The notes under the pieces are model-generated. The model was not told where the DNA came from. It worked only from the letters and a program-made list of their open reading frames with translations, and made no database searches. A DNA stretch of 64,000 nt. Source: Liolophura sinensis (lineage: Eukaryota > Mollusca > Polyplacophora > Chitonida > Chitonidae). Below are positions 38,001 through 50,500 of this stretch, piece by piece. The position numbers and the translations under genes were made by a program. Every line of letters begins with the position of its first letter. Position 1 is the first letter of the stretch. Location of the stretch: the NCBI RefSeq assembly GCF_032854445.1, contig NC_088304.1:22827704-22891703 (forward strand), written 5' to 3'.

Positions 38001-38106
38001 ATGAGCATGTTTATTTTGATGTGTGTATGCATGTATTACTGTAACTCGGATCATTCCAAGTAATATATACATAGCCTATTTCTTCAACCTTTTCACACGT
38101 TCACCT

Positions 38107-38342
38107 GGGCCCAGTTGCTCAAAGCTGTCTTAAGACTTAATACCATTTTTAACTTAAAAGTAAAGTCTTCAAGTTTGTACTAGGCCCCAAAATAATTGCA
38201 TAGCAGTATATTAAATATGAACTTCATCTGCTGCTCTTTCATTTGGTCTCAGCTGTAGGGTTGCTTGGTTTTGTTACAATGGCGGATATGTAATGTGACT
38301 GAATACTGATTTTAGTCAGTACACTTTTGAACAACCGGGTCC
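38107..38342. mobile_element. MITE-like element with inverted ends
   Basis: Left 'GGGCCCAGTTGCTCAAAGCT'. Right reversed is GGACCCGGTTGTTCAAAAGT. About 235 bp with 'TCTTAAGACTTAATACC' inside, in the TLCD-TBC1D10 intergenic space. Confidence 0.75.
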
Positions 38343-39509
38343 ATGTGTTGTGTTATAAGCCTATAACTGTCTGAGGACATTTCGCTGTCTAACATGTCTA
38401 TACAGTAGGTTAAGTAAAAACTTGATTTTTCTCTGTGAAGCCCTGACCAAACACACCAAAACATAAATCCTCACCATTATCAAAACATAAAGGTGGATGC
38501 ATTGCATTCAAAATTGCTCTCACATATGCAAAATGGTTGAAGAAATAGGGTAGTACATATGCACTCAAATTAAACTTTTGGAAGGCGATAAAAGAAATTC
38601 TTTGGAGATGCATGAAGACGCGTGCTTATATTTGCCCAAAAAATTGATTGAAAAGGTGCATATTTGAAGACAGTACTGTTACCTTGGTTACAATCAGTTA
38701 TACATATAGTAATTAGCATATAATATTCTGGGAGATTACTTAATGGAGTAAAAGTTTTATTGGCCAGTTTTGAGTTGAACTAGATTTGCAATAGATTATA
38801 TATATGTAGTATAAAGAAACTGAGCGAAGAACACTGCACTGGTTCTTTCAATGTAAACTTTATACCGGTATATCTATAGTGCCAAACTTTGGAATGTACA
38901 AGCTGTATTAATTCTTACTGTCTATGTCACAGTTATAGAGGATGTCCATTTACATTTGATCTTGAACAAACAGATATTACTCATGTGAAGTGATTTTACT
39001 AGATGTAATAAATGAATAAGTGTATATTAAAAACAACAAAACAAAACAAACAGAAGATTTGTTTTATGGAAAGACTTTTTCATGTATTATTGTACAGATG
39101 TAGCCTGATAGAATGAATTGAGTTTAACTGTAATAAAGTTTTCTTTAAAAAAAAAAAAACTTCATAATAAAATGTTTTCTTTGAATTAGGATGTAAACAA
39201 TGTCCATTACATATTGATAAAATAATTGAGCATAGCAACACTGAATTCATATTTGTGTTTCTTATATTGTAGCAAGAAAACAAAAACAAACAAACAAACA
39301 AAAAATACCCATTTGTTATGAAATTTGGCTGGGATCAATTTATTTGAATATTTTAATGAGATCAGTGTTTGTGTTGCATTTGGATCATAAGAAAATTAGG
39401 AAGAAAAAGTTTAGGAATTCTGATGATTAGCACATGGATGGTGCTTCATCTGTAAATGTATATACATAAATATGTTCATTTAATTCATTGTATCTCTGTT
39501 TTTTAGTTG

Positions 39510-40265
39510 GAGCTATATCCTTCCAGAGCCCTGATATGACACTTCCATCCCTTATGAAAATGGCCTGTGCCCCTAACAGAATATGCCATCCCTCCAGTTA
39601 TCCCAGTGCCCAATTGCTATATAGTTCCCACCTGGAGTGCCCAGGAAGTTTTGGTTCCATCCGGTTTGAGTGCCCACTATATACGTCCATTCTTGGTCCA
39701 GTGCCTAGCTACATTCTCCATTGCCTGGTCCCTCCAGTGCCCAAATGTACACATAGAGTAGCTGTAACCGGTTTCATGAAGCTCACTGATCTAAGTAAAC
39801 CTGTAACTACCATGACAAACGTGTGTTGTAGAGATATAAAGTGCACTTAGCTAACCACTTAGTAAGTTTCATGAAACAGGCCCCTGGTATGAAACGCCCA
39901 ATTCCAGTTCCATTGCTTTACTGCCACACTTTCGTCCTTCTGGATCCATTGCTATCCCTCCAGTTTCCATTTGCCATACAGTACATGGCATGGAGAGCCC
40001 AATTCTGGTTCCAGTGCTTTACTGCCACACTTTCATCCTTGGATCCATTGCCATCCCTCCAGTTCCCATTTGCCATACAGTAGGCACGGAGTATCCAGTC
40101 CCAGTTCCATCTATTTTAGTGTTCACTGATACATGTCTACCATAATTTGCATAGATACAGTGCCATATATATTCCGCTGACATCATTACCAGGCCCTATT
40201 TCATTGCCCTTTCCCAGGGTGCCCAAATTCATTGCCATCACTCCAGTAAGCCTAATTTTGTTGCC
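39510..40265. repeat. Degenerate CCTCCAGTGCCCA-type tandem repeat
   Basis: Many imperfect units of the type 'CCATCCCTCCAGTTCCCATT'. One longer block of ~110 bp around 'CTTTACTGCCACACTTTC' is duplicated (about 39913 and 40016). A 120-codon frame crosses the region but shows no protein-like composition. Confidence 0.7.
39766..39885. mobile_element. MITE-like element with inverted ends, inside a tandem repeat
   Basis: Left 'CGGTTTCATGAAGCTCACTG', right 'AGTAAGTTTCATGAAACAGG', with 'GTTGTAGAGATATAAAGTGC' inside, as in 35505-35850. It interrupts the CCATCCCTCCAGTGCCC-type repeat at 39500-40260. Confidence 0.7.
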
Positions 40266-40759
40266 ATCTGTTTCATGGCAAGTTACTGTTGCACTGTACA
40301 TATAACCTAGCTATGGTATGTCCAAGAATCCACACAGCTAATCAATCTGTCGACCTACCACAGGATATTAAATGTACATGAAAAATGTCAATTAATACAA
40401 CTATAAAGAGCAAAATCAACAATAAAAAAGAAACAAAAGACTTCATCAAATTTTTAAACACTTAAGATACATGTAAAATTAAAATTTAGAGATACTTAAT
40501 ATTAAAATATAGTGTAGGCCCTTCTTGGAGTGTCTTGAATTAATTTAGTCCAGGCCACCCATAAAATATTACTTTTGTTGTGAAGATTTTCTAAGACTGA
40601 ATCAAATGGTGTTATTTGTTAATGTTGAAAGTTATTTGTATTCCAGTTGTATGATAATTAGTATTAATTGGTCAATAGGTGCTGTTCTGTGACTGGTACT
40701 AGTTGTATGTTGTATACAATAGGCGAGTTTCGAGTTTCTTCTATCGATAAAGGTAGAAA

Positions 40760-40960
40760 AAGTCCAATTATATCATCTGACCTGTCAGAAATGTTGAGCA
40801 ACTATATTTCACCCCATTTACTATAACATGGGCGTTTGAAAAAAGTTTCGCAAAAAGTAATTTAGAGTCAAGGGGCTGAACGTTTGTAAACTTGAGATGT
40901 TCCCGTAGGAGATGGGTGTAATTTGTGCCTCTGGAACAGGGTAAGGCAGGTGGTCAGTAA
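40760..40960. repeat. Dispersed repeat family R4, second copy
   Basis: Same orientation and block order as 9640-9955, more diverged. Confidence 0.55.
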
Positions 40961-41984
40961 ATTAATGTTGACATAGGCAATTGCCTACCATTTTTCACAA
41001 TGATACAGTCACAATGATACAGCTGAACTGTTTTTACCTTTAATGACATAAGACTTCCAACTCAAAACTCCCCAACTTGACAGTTAACAATGAAAAATGT
41101 GACATACCTGTATACGAACATTATGAATGAATATGGTGGAAAACCCTAATGTACACATGTTCAGCTTGTTACAAAGTATGTATGTGAAGTATTGAATTGG
41201 TATTAAATAAATGAGCGAGTTCTCTTGAATAGGACATGATATGGGTAATCTGTGCTAATTAGTGTGTAAATTAACACCATAGCACATTTATTAAGTAATT
41301 AGGATTATTAATACATGCTTGCATTTAAACTACCCTAAGTCTTTAACCTTTTCAACCACCACTGCGATCAATACTTTTAAATATTCTGAGAGAGCTACGA
41401 GGTGTAGAGAAATAATATGCACATGAATATGTTTCAATAATATGTTTCATGAAGTTTGCTTCTTTAGTGACACAAACACATCATTCTTGGTGCCATTTTT
41501 CATTTTGATACGTAAATTCCGCCAAAAAAATGCTTTTACAGGTTGAAATGGTTCAAGATTTTTAGGTGAGCACTTCAAAATTGCGTGTGAGGAAGAGATA
41601 CAATTGTGTATCAAGTTTCCGGGAAAGTAATATTTTAAAGATGCTTTGTAAGAATTGTTAAGGAAAAAAAAATAACTGCAAAATTATAGTTGTTGAAATC
41701 AGACTAGAGGTCCTAAGAATATTAAAAAATAATTAAGTTATACAAATCATTGCAAAAAAGCGATGGTAAATTAGAAATCAAACAAAAATTCTTTTTGAAA
41801 CATTGCGTAGAGATCCTAATTTAAAATTCTGTTGCATATTCACTTTTAAAGACTTATAATTTATGTAAGGAGAAGCCTATGACAGGTATGAAATTTTCAC
41901 AAGTCAGTGCAGTTACTCCTATAAGTTAAATGCACTAAAATTTCAGTGCTTTTTCAGAGGAAAATAAATGTCAAAATATTATAT

Positions 41985-42125
41985 TTGGCGCTGAAACTTA
42001 CAATTTTCCAGTAGAATACCATCCAGTGTTCCAAGCAAGTTACTATATATCACAACACCTTTCTAAAACCAGTAGAAGTCTCAGAATCAGGAAAAATGGG
42101 CAAATTCAGGGTCATTTAGGGTACA
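41985..42125. repeat. Dispersed repeat family R1
   Basis: Contains 'GCGCTGAAACTTACAATTTT', 'CAGAATCAGGAAAAATGGGC' and 'CAGGGTCATTTAGGGTACAT'. The best-preserved copy. Confidence 0.7.
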
Positions 42126-42412
42126 TGTATTTGTATTAGACGAATGTGTGAAATGTATGTTTAATTGTTTACAGTATCGTCATGTAATTATGTGCGAGTT
42201 TAGTAATGTATTCATCATCCATGGAAACACAATGTTTAATTGCTCATATTGTAATTAATTTCCAATAAAATTATGAACAATTTAAGTACTTGTAGTTTGT
42301 CTAAATTCTGAGTAGGTTACTCATTTTTTAAATAATATTGATTGATTGAGTGATTGATTGATTGCATGGTGTTGAACTTCTATGACAATGCTCAGGTTAT
42401 GTTTGGAGGACA

Positions 42413-42775
42413 CTGAAGACTGAGTGAGTGAGTGCTTGGGGTTTAACGCCATACTTAACAATTTTTCAGTCATATGACGACGAATGAATCCTTACAGTGC
42501 GTGTAATGTGCCTCCTTGTTGCAGGACGGATTTCCACCGCTCTTCTAACTTGTGCTGCTTCCCTGAGATGCTTTACAAAGGCAAGTAAGCCATCACACCC
42601 GAGCCATTATACTGATACGGGTCAAACAGTCGTTGCACTATCGCCTTCATGCTGAACGCCAAGCGTGGAAGTTACAACTTCTTCTTAAAAATCTTAGGTG
42701 TAACTCGACCCAGGATTGACCCTGGATCTACCAGTCCCGAAGCAGATGCTCAACCAATCGGGGGCCACTGAAACT
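42413..42775 (-). mobile_element. tRNA-derived SINE, family A, near full length
   Basis: Reverse complement of the 30842 copy over its whole length, with the tail GAGTGAGTGAGTG at the left and the tRNA-like head at the right. It lies in the intergenic region between TLCD and TBC1D10. Confidence 0.85.
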
Positions 42776-43547
42776 AACTGAACAATAAAACTTGACAGGT
42801 AACTTAAGATCGATTTTGATACTTCTTTATTTGGTTGGATGGTTTATGTTCAATGCCTCCATCATCGGATCCGTATACATATATATCTTTACATAAAAAG
42901 CATACATGTAATTAAAAATAAAGGTATCTATTTGTCCATAGAACAGGTACAAAACTTTTGATTCCGCTATGTATGAAGGATAACATGACTTATACGAAAT
43001 CCTTCAACACTGGCTACATAAATGAACCACAACTTCACTGAATGAACACAAAATCTTTACAAGCACACATACAGTATAAATGCATATCAATTATAAAGAT
43101 GAAAATTATTAACAAACTGTTTACAAGAGAAAATGTTAGCACTTAAAATTAACCAGTATGCAATTTTAGACAGCACTAAGCTTCATGGGTAAGGAAACTA
43201 AAGTACTTCATGAAACCACTGGGCTTTCTGATGTCATTACTATTAAAACCAATAGCGTCATAATATAATGTACCTACATATATCACAACTATAAATTCAG
43301 TTGACTCAACTTTACCTCTAAATTCACGCTTAGTGAAAATCTTGGAAAGGGCTTGAAAGTTTTTGTGCATAATTCTGCTATTCCAGTGAAAATCGATGCG
43401 CGAACAGATGTGCCTGGTGCAAAATGTGTCTTTGTAATGACATACCTGTGTAAGATGATGGTAAGATAAAATAAGCTATCCCAACAAACATGCTTAATTT
43501 GCTTGTCATTTCTGAGAATTGTGACTTTGGTCTACCATATGTATGTT

Positions 43548-43650
43548 TATTTATTTATTTACTCGATTGGTATTTTTACGCCGTACTCAAGTATATGTTA
43601 CTTATGCTATACGACGGCGGCTGCCAACATTCGGGTGGGAGAAAACGAGG
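43548..43650 (-). mobile_element. SINE family B fragment
   Basis: TTTATTTATT tail, 'TTTTTACGCCGTACTCAAGT' and 'ACGACGGCGGCTGCCAACAT'. The head half is missing. Confidence 0.7.
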
Positions 43651-46402
43651 CCATGTGTACTGGTACATCTATGAACATGCATCATTCAGTCATTGTCATA
43701 ATTATTTCGAGTATCGCTATGTTATAGAGAGCTGTAAATATATTGGCTTTCGCCACATGTTTGTGGAGATTTAGAAAATGTCTTCAGCAGTTGAAATGAT
43801 GTTAGCCTAATGAGTGAGGAATTATATCAATGTGTCAGGTGTGTGAAATACCTGACGTGCTTATACTCATTAACCCTGAGACTTCTGAATACTAATACCA
43901 ATGTGCTTGGCATCAAGAGGCCATACTGAAGATTTTAGAAAAAAAAAAAAAACACATTAGCTAACCAAATCAGATTTTCTGTATTCCCCAAGAATCGCTC
44001 AAATTATTGCCTGTCAGTAAATATCAGACTCATACCTGTACTATTTTTAGTGTTAAAATTATTGTAGACACTGCAAAGTTATAATGCAACCCATGTTGTT
44101 CATTTTAGGTACTTTATTTCCAGTTTTGAATGGCAATTCACCCACTGATGACACTGATATTTTGTGACTGATAATTATTTGAGATATTCCAAACCAGTAT
44201 CAAAAATTTGTTGTACTGGTTGATTTTTTGCCAAAAATCTCTGGCACAGCCTCTTTAAGACACGAAAATGTCTTATCAATCAATTATAAACGAGATCTAT
44301 TTATGAATGTGATGAAACTTATAAAAAATAGCTACATGTTTTTGACATAATATACCCATAGAAAAAAAAGATTTCCCAAAACATCCAGCAAGTACTGAAG
44401 TTTGTTTCTGCGATCTTGTACTAAATTAAAACAAATGAAAAAATTGTCAAATGACAAATGTAGCAAAATACATCTTTTAAGTTTTATATTAAAGAGTAAA
44501 TTGAGATCTACATGTACACAGCAGCCAGCTACATGTTTTTGTTTTTTAGGCAAAATGCATTTGCCTAAAATGCCAAAATTTCACTCCAACCAAACAAATC
44601 ACTCTTGAAATTTGATTGACACTTATGAGTGTAACAGTTGACAAATATATATTTTAATCAAATGAAGAATACTATTCGAGTTAAGTTTATTTGCACATTT
44701 AACCCTTTAATATGTGTGTATGTACCTCATGGTCGTAAGTCAAATTTTCTTCTTAACAAGGTACATCAATTTACCTTTTAAAGTCCTTTTAAAGTTTGAA
44801 TTTGTTTTTGTTTGCGAACTGATAGATTTCAATAAAGGTGATTTAAGCCACTGTTAAAAAAATTTTGCCCAGATAAACACTTCAACCAGGTTTATTCCCT
44901 TTGGCCCCACTTGTGAACTTTATAAAGCTATTTTCAGCAAATGTTTTGGATAATCCCTGGTGCTGTCTTCTGAACAATATTGTGAAACCTTTTTCTATTA
45001 TGAATGGGCAATATTTCATCACACAATATCAAACTAAGCACAACGCTCATGCAGGCCAGCATAAAGACGCATAATATATCTGATACCAAATGTAAATGAA
45101 GCCCGACTTCAAATTACCAAATTGCTCTACACATGAGTTAGTATCTTTTTATGTCTATGAGAACTACAAATAAATGTTATAATATAATAAGGACTTATTT
45201 CTTAGCTTTTCAGCGACACTGACCTTGAGGAGAATGGCTGATATCTGTATGTATTGAATGTATGTGTACACTTCATCCACTGACTTGTATAAAATAACAT
45301 CCTCCTTTTTTCCCCCCAAAACCCCCCCCAAAATCAGGCAAATGTGTTACAAATGTACATTTGGTACAGTTATTATACATGTATGCTGTGTGTGAAAAAG
45401 ACCAGGTTGTTAAAATGTCAGACATATTTCATGATGCCCGTATTTGGATGGCAAAACTTCAGCTTACCACTGGATTAATGGTAAAATCGTCACTATTCCA
45501 ACAACCTTGACAAGTTTAGTTAATACATTATGACTTAATATTTGCCTTTTCTTAAGAACACTGAATCACCTTTCTTGTCTGATTTAAAATAACTCTTCCC
45601 CAGCTACTATTAGCACCATCTAGTCTTGCGTGATTTCGGGGATTTATGCTATGGCCAAGCTTAAAAAAAAACTGTTTCAAATGCTTTAAATGCTGCATCT
45701 ACAACTGCAATTCAACAATCTCTTCAGACCCGTTGAACAGTTCAGACTATCTTGTTGTCGAATTTTGTAACGTTAAGGTTAACTACATGTATTTTATATC
45801 TATATCGTATGGATATTTTCCATCAATGGTCAGCAATTTTTTGAAATGATGTCCTAAAGACAGCTTTACAATTCTAAACAAGATTTTTTATTTCCAGCAA
45901 AGTGATAAACAAGAACAAGTAGCTGAACGGAAATATTCACTGAAATAGACAGAGAAAAGACCAAGCTTTCTTACCTTAAAAACCTGCCTAGACCAGCTTA
46001 GCACCCCACCAATTCCATCTCTCGCCCCCTGAAGTTGTTTTGACCCCGTGGGTGCTACCTACTTTCTCGACTGACTGTTAGAACCTCAGCAAAACTGTAC
46101 ATTAAAGCCATCTTCATGTCCCGAGAAGAAAGCGGAGAAGCTTTTTGTACTTTTACATGTCTTACATCTTAGGACAATTATTTCTGAGAACTCTCTCTGA
46201 GTAAAATAATAAGGCCTATCCTACTACATGTAGTGCTCATCTGACTTGTTTGTTTGATCGAGTTCTAGCGCTTTGGCAAGGCAGGGGCAATAAGCTTAAG
46301 TACTGTACAAGTGTTAAAAGAGTCTACCTACACTTATTGGAAAATAGCCGACTAAATTAGTCAGTCTGACGGACAATGTACACGCTCGTGGAAGGAAGAC
46401 CC

Positions 46403-46423
46403 GGGGGGGGGGGGGGGGGGGGG
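46403..46423 (+). repeat. Homopolymer run of 21 G
   Basis: Uninterrupted G21, then TGCGGGG. It could fold as a G-quadruplex and is a likely site of length error. Similar runs are at 22420-22431, 26617-26635, 35048-35061 and, as C, at 24310-24335 and 54072-54087. Confidence 0.95.
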
Positions 46424-47579
46424 TGCGGGGCAAGAACTGGTTTTATGTACAAAATGCTTTATCCTGACGACTCACCACAATATACTTAATTCTACTAAAC
46501 CAGTGAAGATTACTTTCAACAATTTCTGATATTTATCTCCTTCAATGTTTAATTATCCTCTAACTGAAAAGTCTTAGGGACGCCTCATGGAATGAAAACA
46601 GCAGCATTTCAATTTTTTCATGTAGACTGAAATGAATTCTGAACAAATATTTGCTTCACCATGTTGCTCAGTCGTGGCTTACGTGTAATCTACCTGTAAG
46701 TTTCGGATGAGAAACACACACATCTTGCACTCTCTCATAATAATAACCTTCATAACGAGTATGTCAAAACAAGAGCTTTTATCGAGGTATTTCTAGGATT
46801 ATTTCATCAGATAAGTACCTGATGACCTGTATCAGACAGGTCAGGAGTACACAGATTGAGAGAAGTATGCCACTCCGCTATGTGGCCAGGTCTCCAGGGC
46901 TGTACACAATACAGAAGGATGATGGGAAAATGGATATTGTCTGCAAGACACAATGAGTATTTGTACCTCAACTAACTGACTGTATTGGCAGGGGTCGCAA
47001 ACTTAAATTTGTCGAACGTATTGGATTTCCATCATTTTCCTGTAAAATTCTCCCCCTCCCCCCCCCCCTCTAAAAACAGGAACAGATCGTTTGTTGCACA
47101 CTGGAGTAGTCAGATGGGGAATCATACAAAGCAAGCGTGGCCTTCTCATCTCTATTTATGTACTTTTGGTTTGATCTACATGGTGATATGAGCCATCAGC
47201 ACAACTCTGATGTGCCTTATGTTAATATCGGCTGCTTTCTATAAACAAAATCTTTCATACTTCACAATAATAATCTCAAGATTTCCTTAACATTGCAGGA
47301 CAATTCTACAAAAACATTAATAAAAAAACAAATAACAAAAAAACCCCCACAAAATTTGGCAAATAAAAGTATACATCCTGACAAATACAAAAATGAAAAC
47401 ATTGCAATGGTCAGCTATTTACCAGTTTGGTCCGGAGAGCATCAAATGCTGTCGATCACTAAGAGGGCTGTCCTAAGCCCAGTGTTAACATATGTCTTCC
47501 ATCATATATATAAATGTATATACAAGGAAATTTACAAAATGTGATAAATAAGACTGAAACCAGTGACTTGAAGACGGAG

Positions 47580-50500
47580 TCATCTCTTGTCTTCTTTTCG
47601 CTTGCGTTTACTCAGGGCGTCTGCGTTTCCCGCTTTCTCCTTTTCTCTTGCTCGCCGCTTGTCCAACTGTACACGGTGCTCTTTCTCCATGTCTCGCTCT
47701 GTGATGGGGAGTCTCAACGACTATACATGTAACAAAAATGGAAAGGTATGCAAGTAATTCTACCACTAGTTGTTTTAAAATACAGATTAAAATATATATG
47801 TCTCTGTGATAAAAAGTGGCATACAGTGGGTGTGAGTCTACTTAATTATTTGATTGGTGTTTTACGCCATACTCAAGAATATTTCACTTATACAACGGCG
47901 GCCAGCATTATGGTGTGAGGAAACCGGACAGAGCCCGGTGGAAACCCATGAACATCTGCAGGTTGCTGCCAGACCTTCCGACGTACGGCGGAAGAGTGCG
48001 AGTCTACTGCCAACTCACCCTATGGTAAATGAACTAAAATACTGCTCAAAATATTGAATTTTACAAGGCAAAAAAATGTCACAAAATGTCATTTCCGGTG
48101 GTGAAACCCAGATTGTGTTAGTTCCAACCAAAACAAACAAACCTCAATACGCCTTTCTGAGACCATCACAACTCTCAGAATCAGGAAAAATCTGCAACTC
48201 AATTTTATATGAAATATTAGATCAGATAGGTTATATGTCCTCTTACAAATTAATGCAGGTGTTTTCAGGAAAAAAAACCATAAATCATCCTGTAAGAAAG
48301 CCTTCACTCTATGACAACTCATTACTTCAGAGTCTCGTGGGATGCCACCACTTTATGGAACAATGTTGCTAAAATCTGACTTGAAATCCCATGCCCACTT
48401 GTCCACTAAATGACTCATATTCCCACTGTGACTCACGTGCCTGTTTAACTCACATACCCACTTTCACTGACATTTAAACTTTGACTCATGCTTGATTTAA
48501 CACACATACCTTCACTCACATGCTTATAAACTTGCAACTGCCACACATGTCCACTGTGACTTACATGCTCAGCTTGACTCACAAGCTGCTGGCACCTGGC
48601 ACGTCCAGCCTGACTTGCACGCTCAGTCTGACTCACACACCCTCCTCACATGTCCACTAATTTGCACCCATCACATGTCCAGCCTGACTCCCATGCTCAG
48701 TTTGACTCACACACCTGCTTTCACTCACATGGCCACTAATTTGCACTTATCACATGTCCATCCTGAGTCCCATGCTCAGTTTGACTCACAGACCCGCCTC
48801 ACATGTCCACTAATTTGCACCTATCACATGCCCATCCTGACTCCCATGCTCAGTTTGACTCACAGACCCGCCTCACATGTCCACTAATTTGCACCCATCA
48901 TATGTCTGTCCTGACTCCCATGCTCAGTTTGACTCACACACCCGCCTCACATGTCCACTAATTTGCACCCATTACATGTCCAGCCTGACTCCCATGCTCA
49001 GTTTGACTCACACACCTGTTTTCACTCACATGGCCACTAATTTGCACCTATCACATATCCAGCCTGACTCCCATGCTCAGTTTGACTCACACGCCAGCTT
49101 TCACTCACATGTCCACTAATCTGCACCTATCAAATGTCCAGCCTGACTCCCATTCTCAGTTTGACTCACACACCTGCTTTCGCTCACATGGCCACTAATT
49201 TGCACCTATCACCTGTCCATCCTGACTCCCATGCTCAGTTTGACTCACACACCCGCCTCACATTTCCACTAATTTGCACCTATCACATGTCCATCCTGAC
49301 TCCCATGCTCAGTATGACTCACACATCCGCCTTCACACACATGGCCACTAACTTGCACCTATCACATGTCCAGCCTGACTAGCACGCCTGAGTTTGACTC
49401 ACACACCTGCTTTCACTCACATGCCCACTATACTTGCACCCATCACATGTCCAGCCTACTCCCATGCTCAGTTTGACTCACATGCCTGCCTTCACTCACA
49501 TGCCCACTAACCTGCACCTGACTCACATGCCTAGTCTGACTTGCATGTCTAGATCATCCTGACCTGTAAGCCTAGGTAGACTCACATGCCAAATCACTGA
49601 CCTCTTTAATGATGACCTCCTCGTGTAGCATTTCTGGTGGGAAGTGGCGTAGCTTCTCCATTGTTTCGTATATGGTGGGACACTGTGAAAGCTTGTCTCT
49701 CCCCTCCAGTGAAAACTTCACCAAGACCAGAGCCACACGAAACACAACCTTCACACCTGTTGTAACCATGGCAACAAAGAGTGTAAACTTTAGTTTATGA
49801 AAACCTTTAGTTAATGTTTTTAAAGACAATATTTTATTGTCTTGATAGCTTGATAGCTTATTTTCATTTTATTTGCAAGTTTCTTACAAAAAGCCACTGA
49901 GAAGCTAGCCACCAGTAGATGAAAGTTGAGTATGAACTTCAGTCGCCTTAAACTGTTACCTCCCCTTAAAAATGCAGTGCCCTAATAAAGTTATGGTACA
50001 TGTGTATTTAGTGAGTTGCTCACTCATCCATCAAAACACTGTTTTTATATCTTTTTGACCTCTAATTTTGAAGAGTGCATGGGGGGAGGCTAACTCAAAT
50101 ACATCCCAAACTGTATTCCACATTTTAATAATACAGCCTTTCACAGATTATGTAAAGTAACCCTGACAGCAGGAGTTGGAAATATAACAAATGTGGATGA
50201 GAACATGTAATGGTAGGAACAGAGCTGATATAACAAGCCCAAAGTCCATGACACTTTGTACCCAGGCCCTTTGTTATAAAGTGAATTTCCGATGTTGAAT
50301 GGTAGGATGTCAATAATTTGACCAAGCAATTGAATAAAGAGAGTTGCTTGTTGTAACTAATGATTACATAAATACTTTCACTTGTATTTATTTATTTATT
50401 TGATTGGTGTTTTACACCGTACTCAAGAATATTTCACTTATACCACTACGGCCAGCATTATGGTGAGAGGAAACTGGGCAGTGCGTGGGGGAAACCCACA

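Larger units (their letters stand above)
32343..47579. other. Convergent intergenic region between TLCD and TBC1D10
   Basis: There is no convincing coding sequence here on either strand; the open frames are short and of AT-rich composition. It holds the tandem repeats at 32.8-34.1 kb, MITE-like elements at 35.5-39.9 kb, SINEs at 34.2, 42.4 and 43.5 kb, and dispersed repeat families. It also holds homopolymer runs, including G14 (35048-35061) and G21 (46403-46423). The 3' UTR of TBC1D10 should occupy its right end. Confidence 0.6.

Noticed and set aside
39488..39850. 120-codon plus-strand frame
   Set aside because: It is produced by the CCTCCAGTGCCC-type repeat and a MITE; no protein-like pattern.
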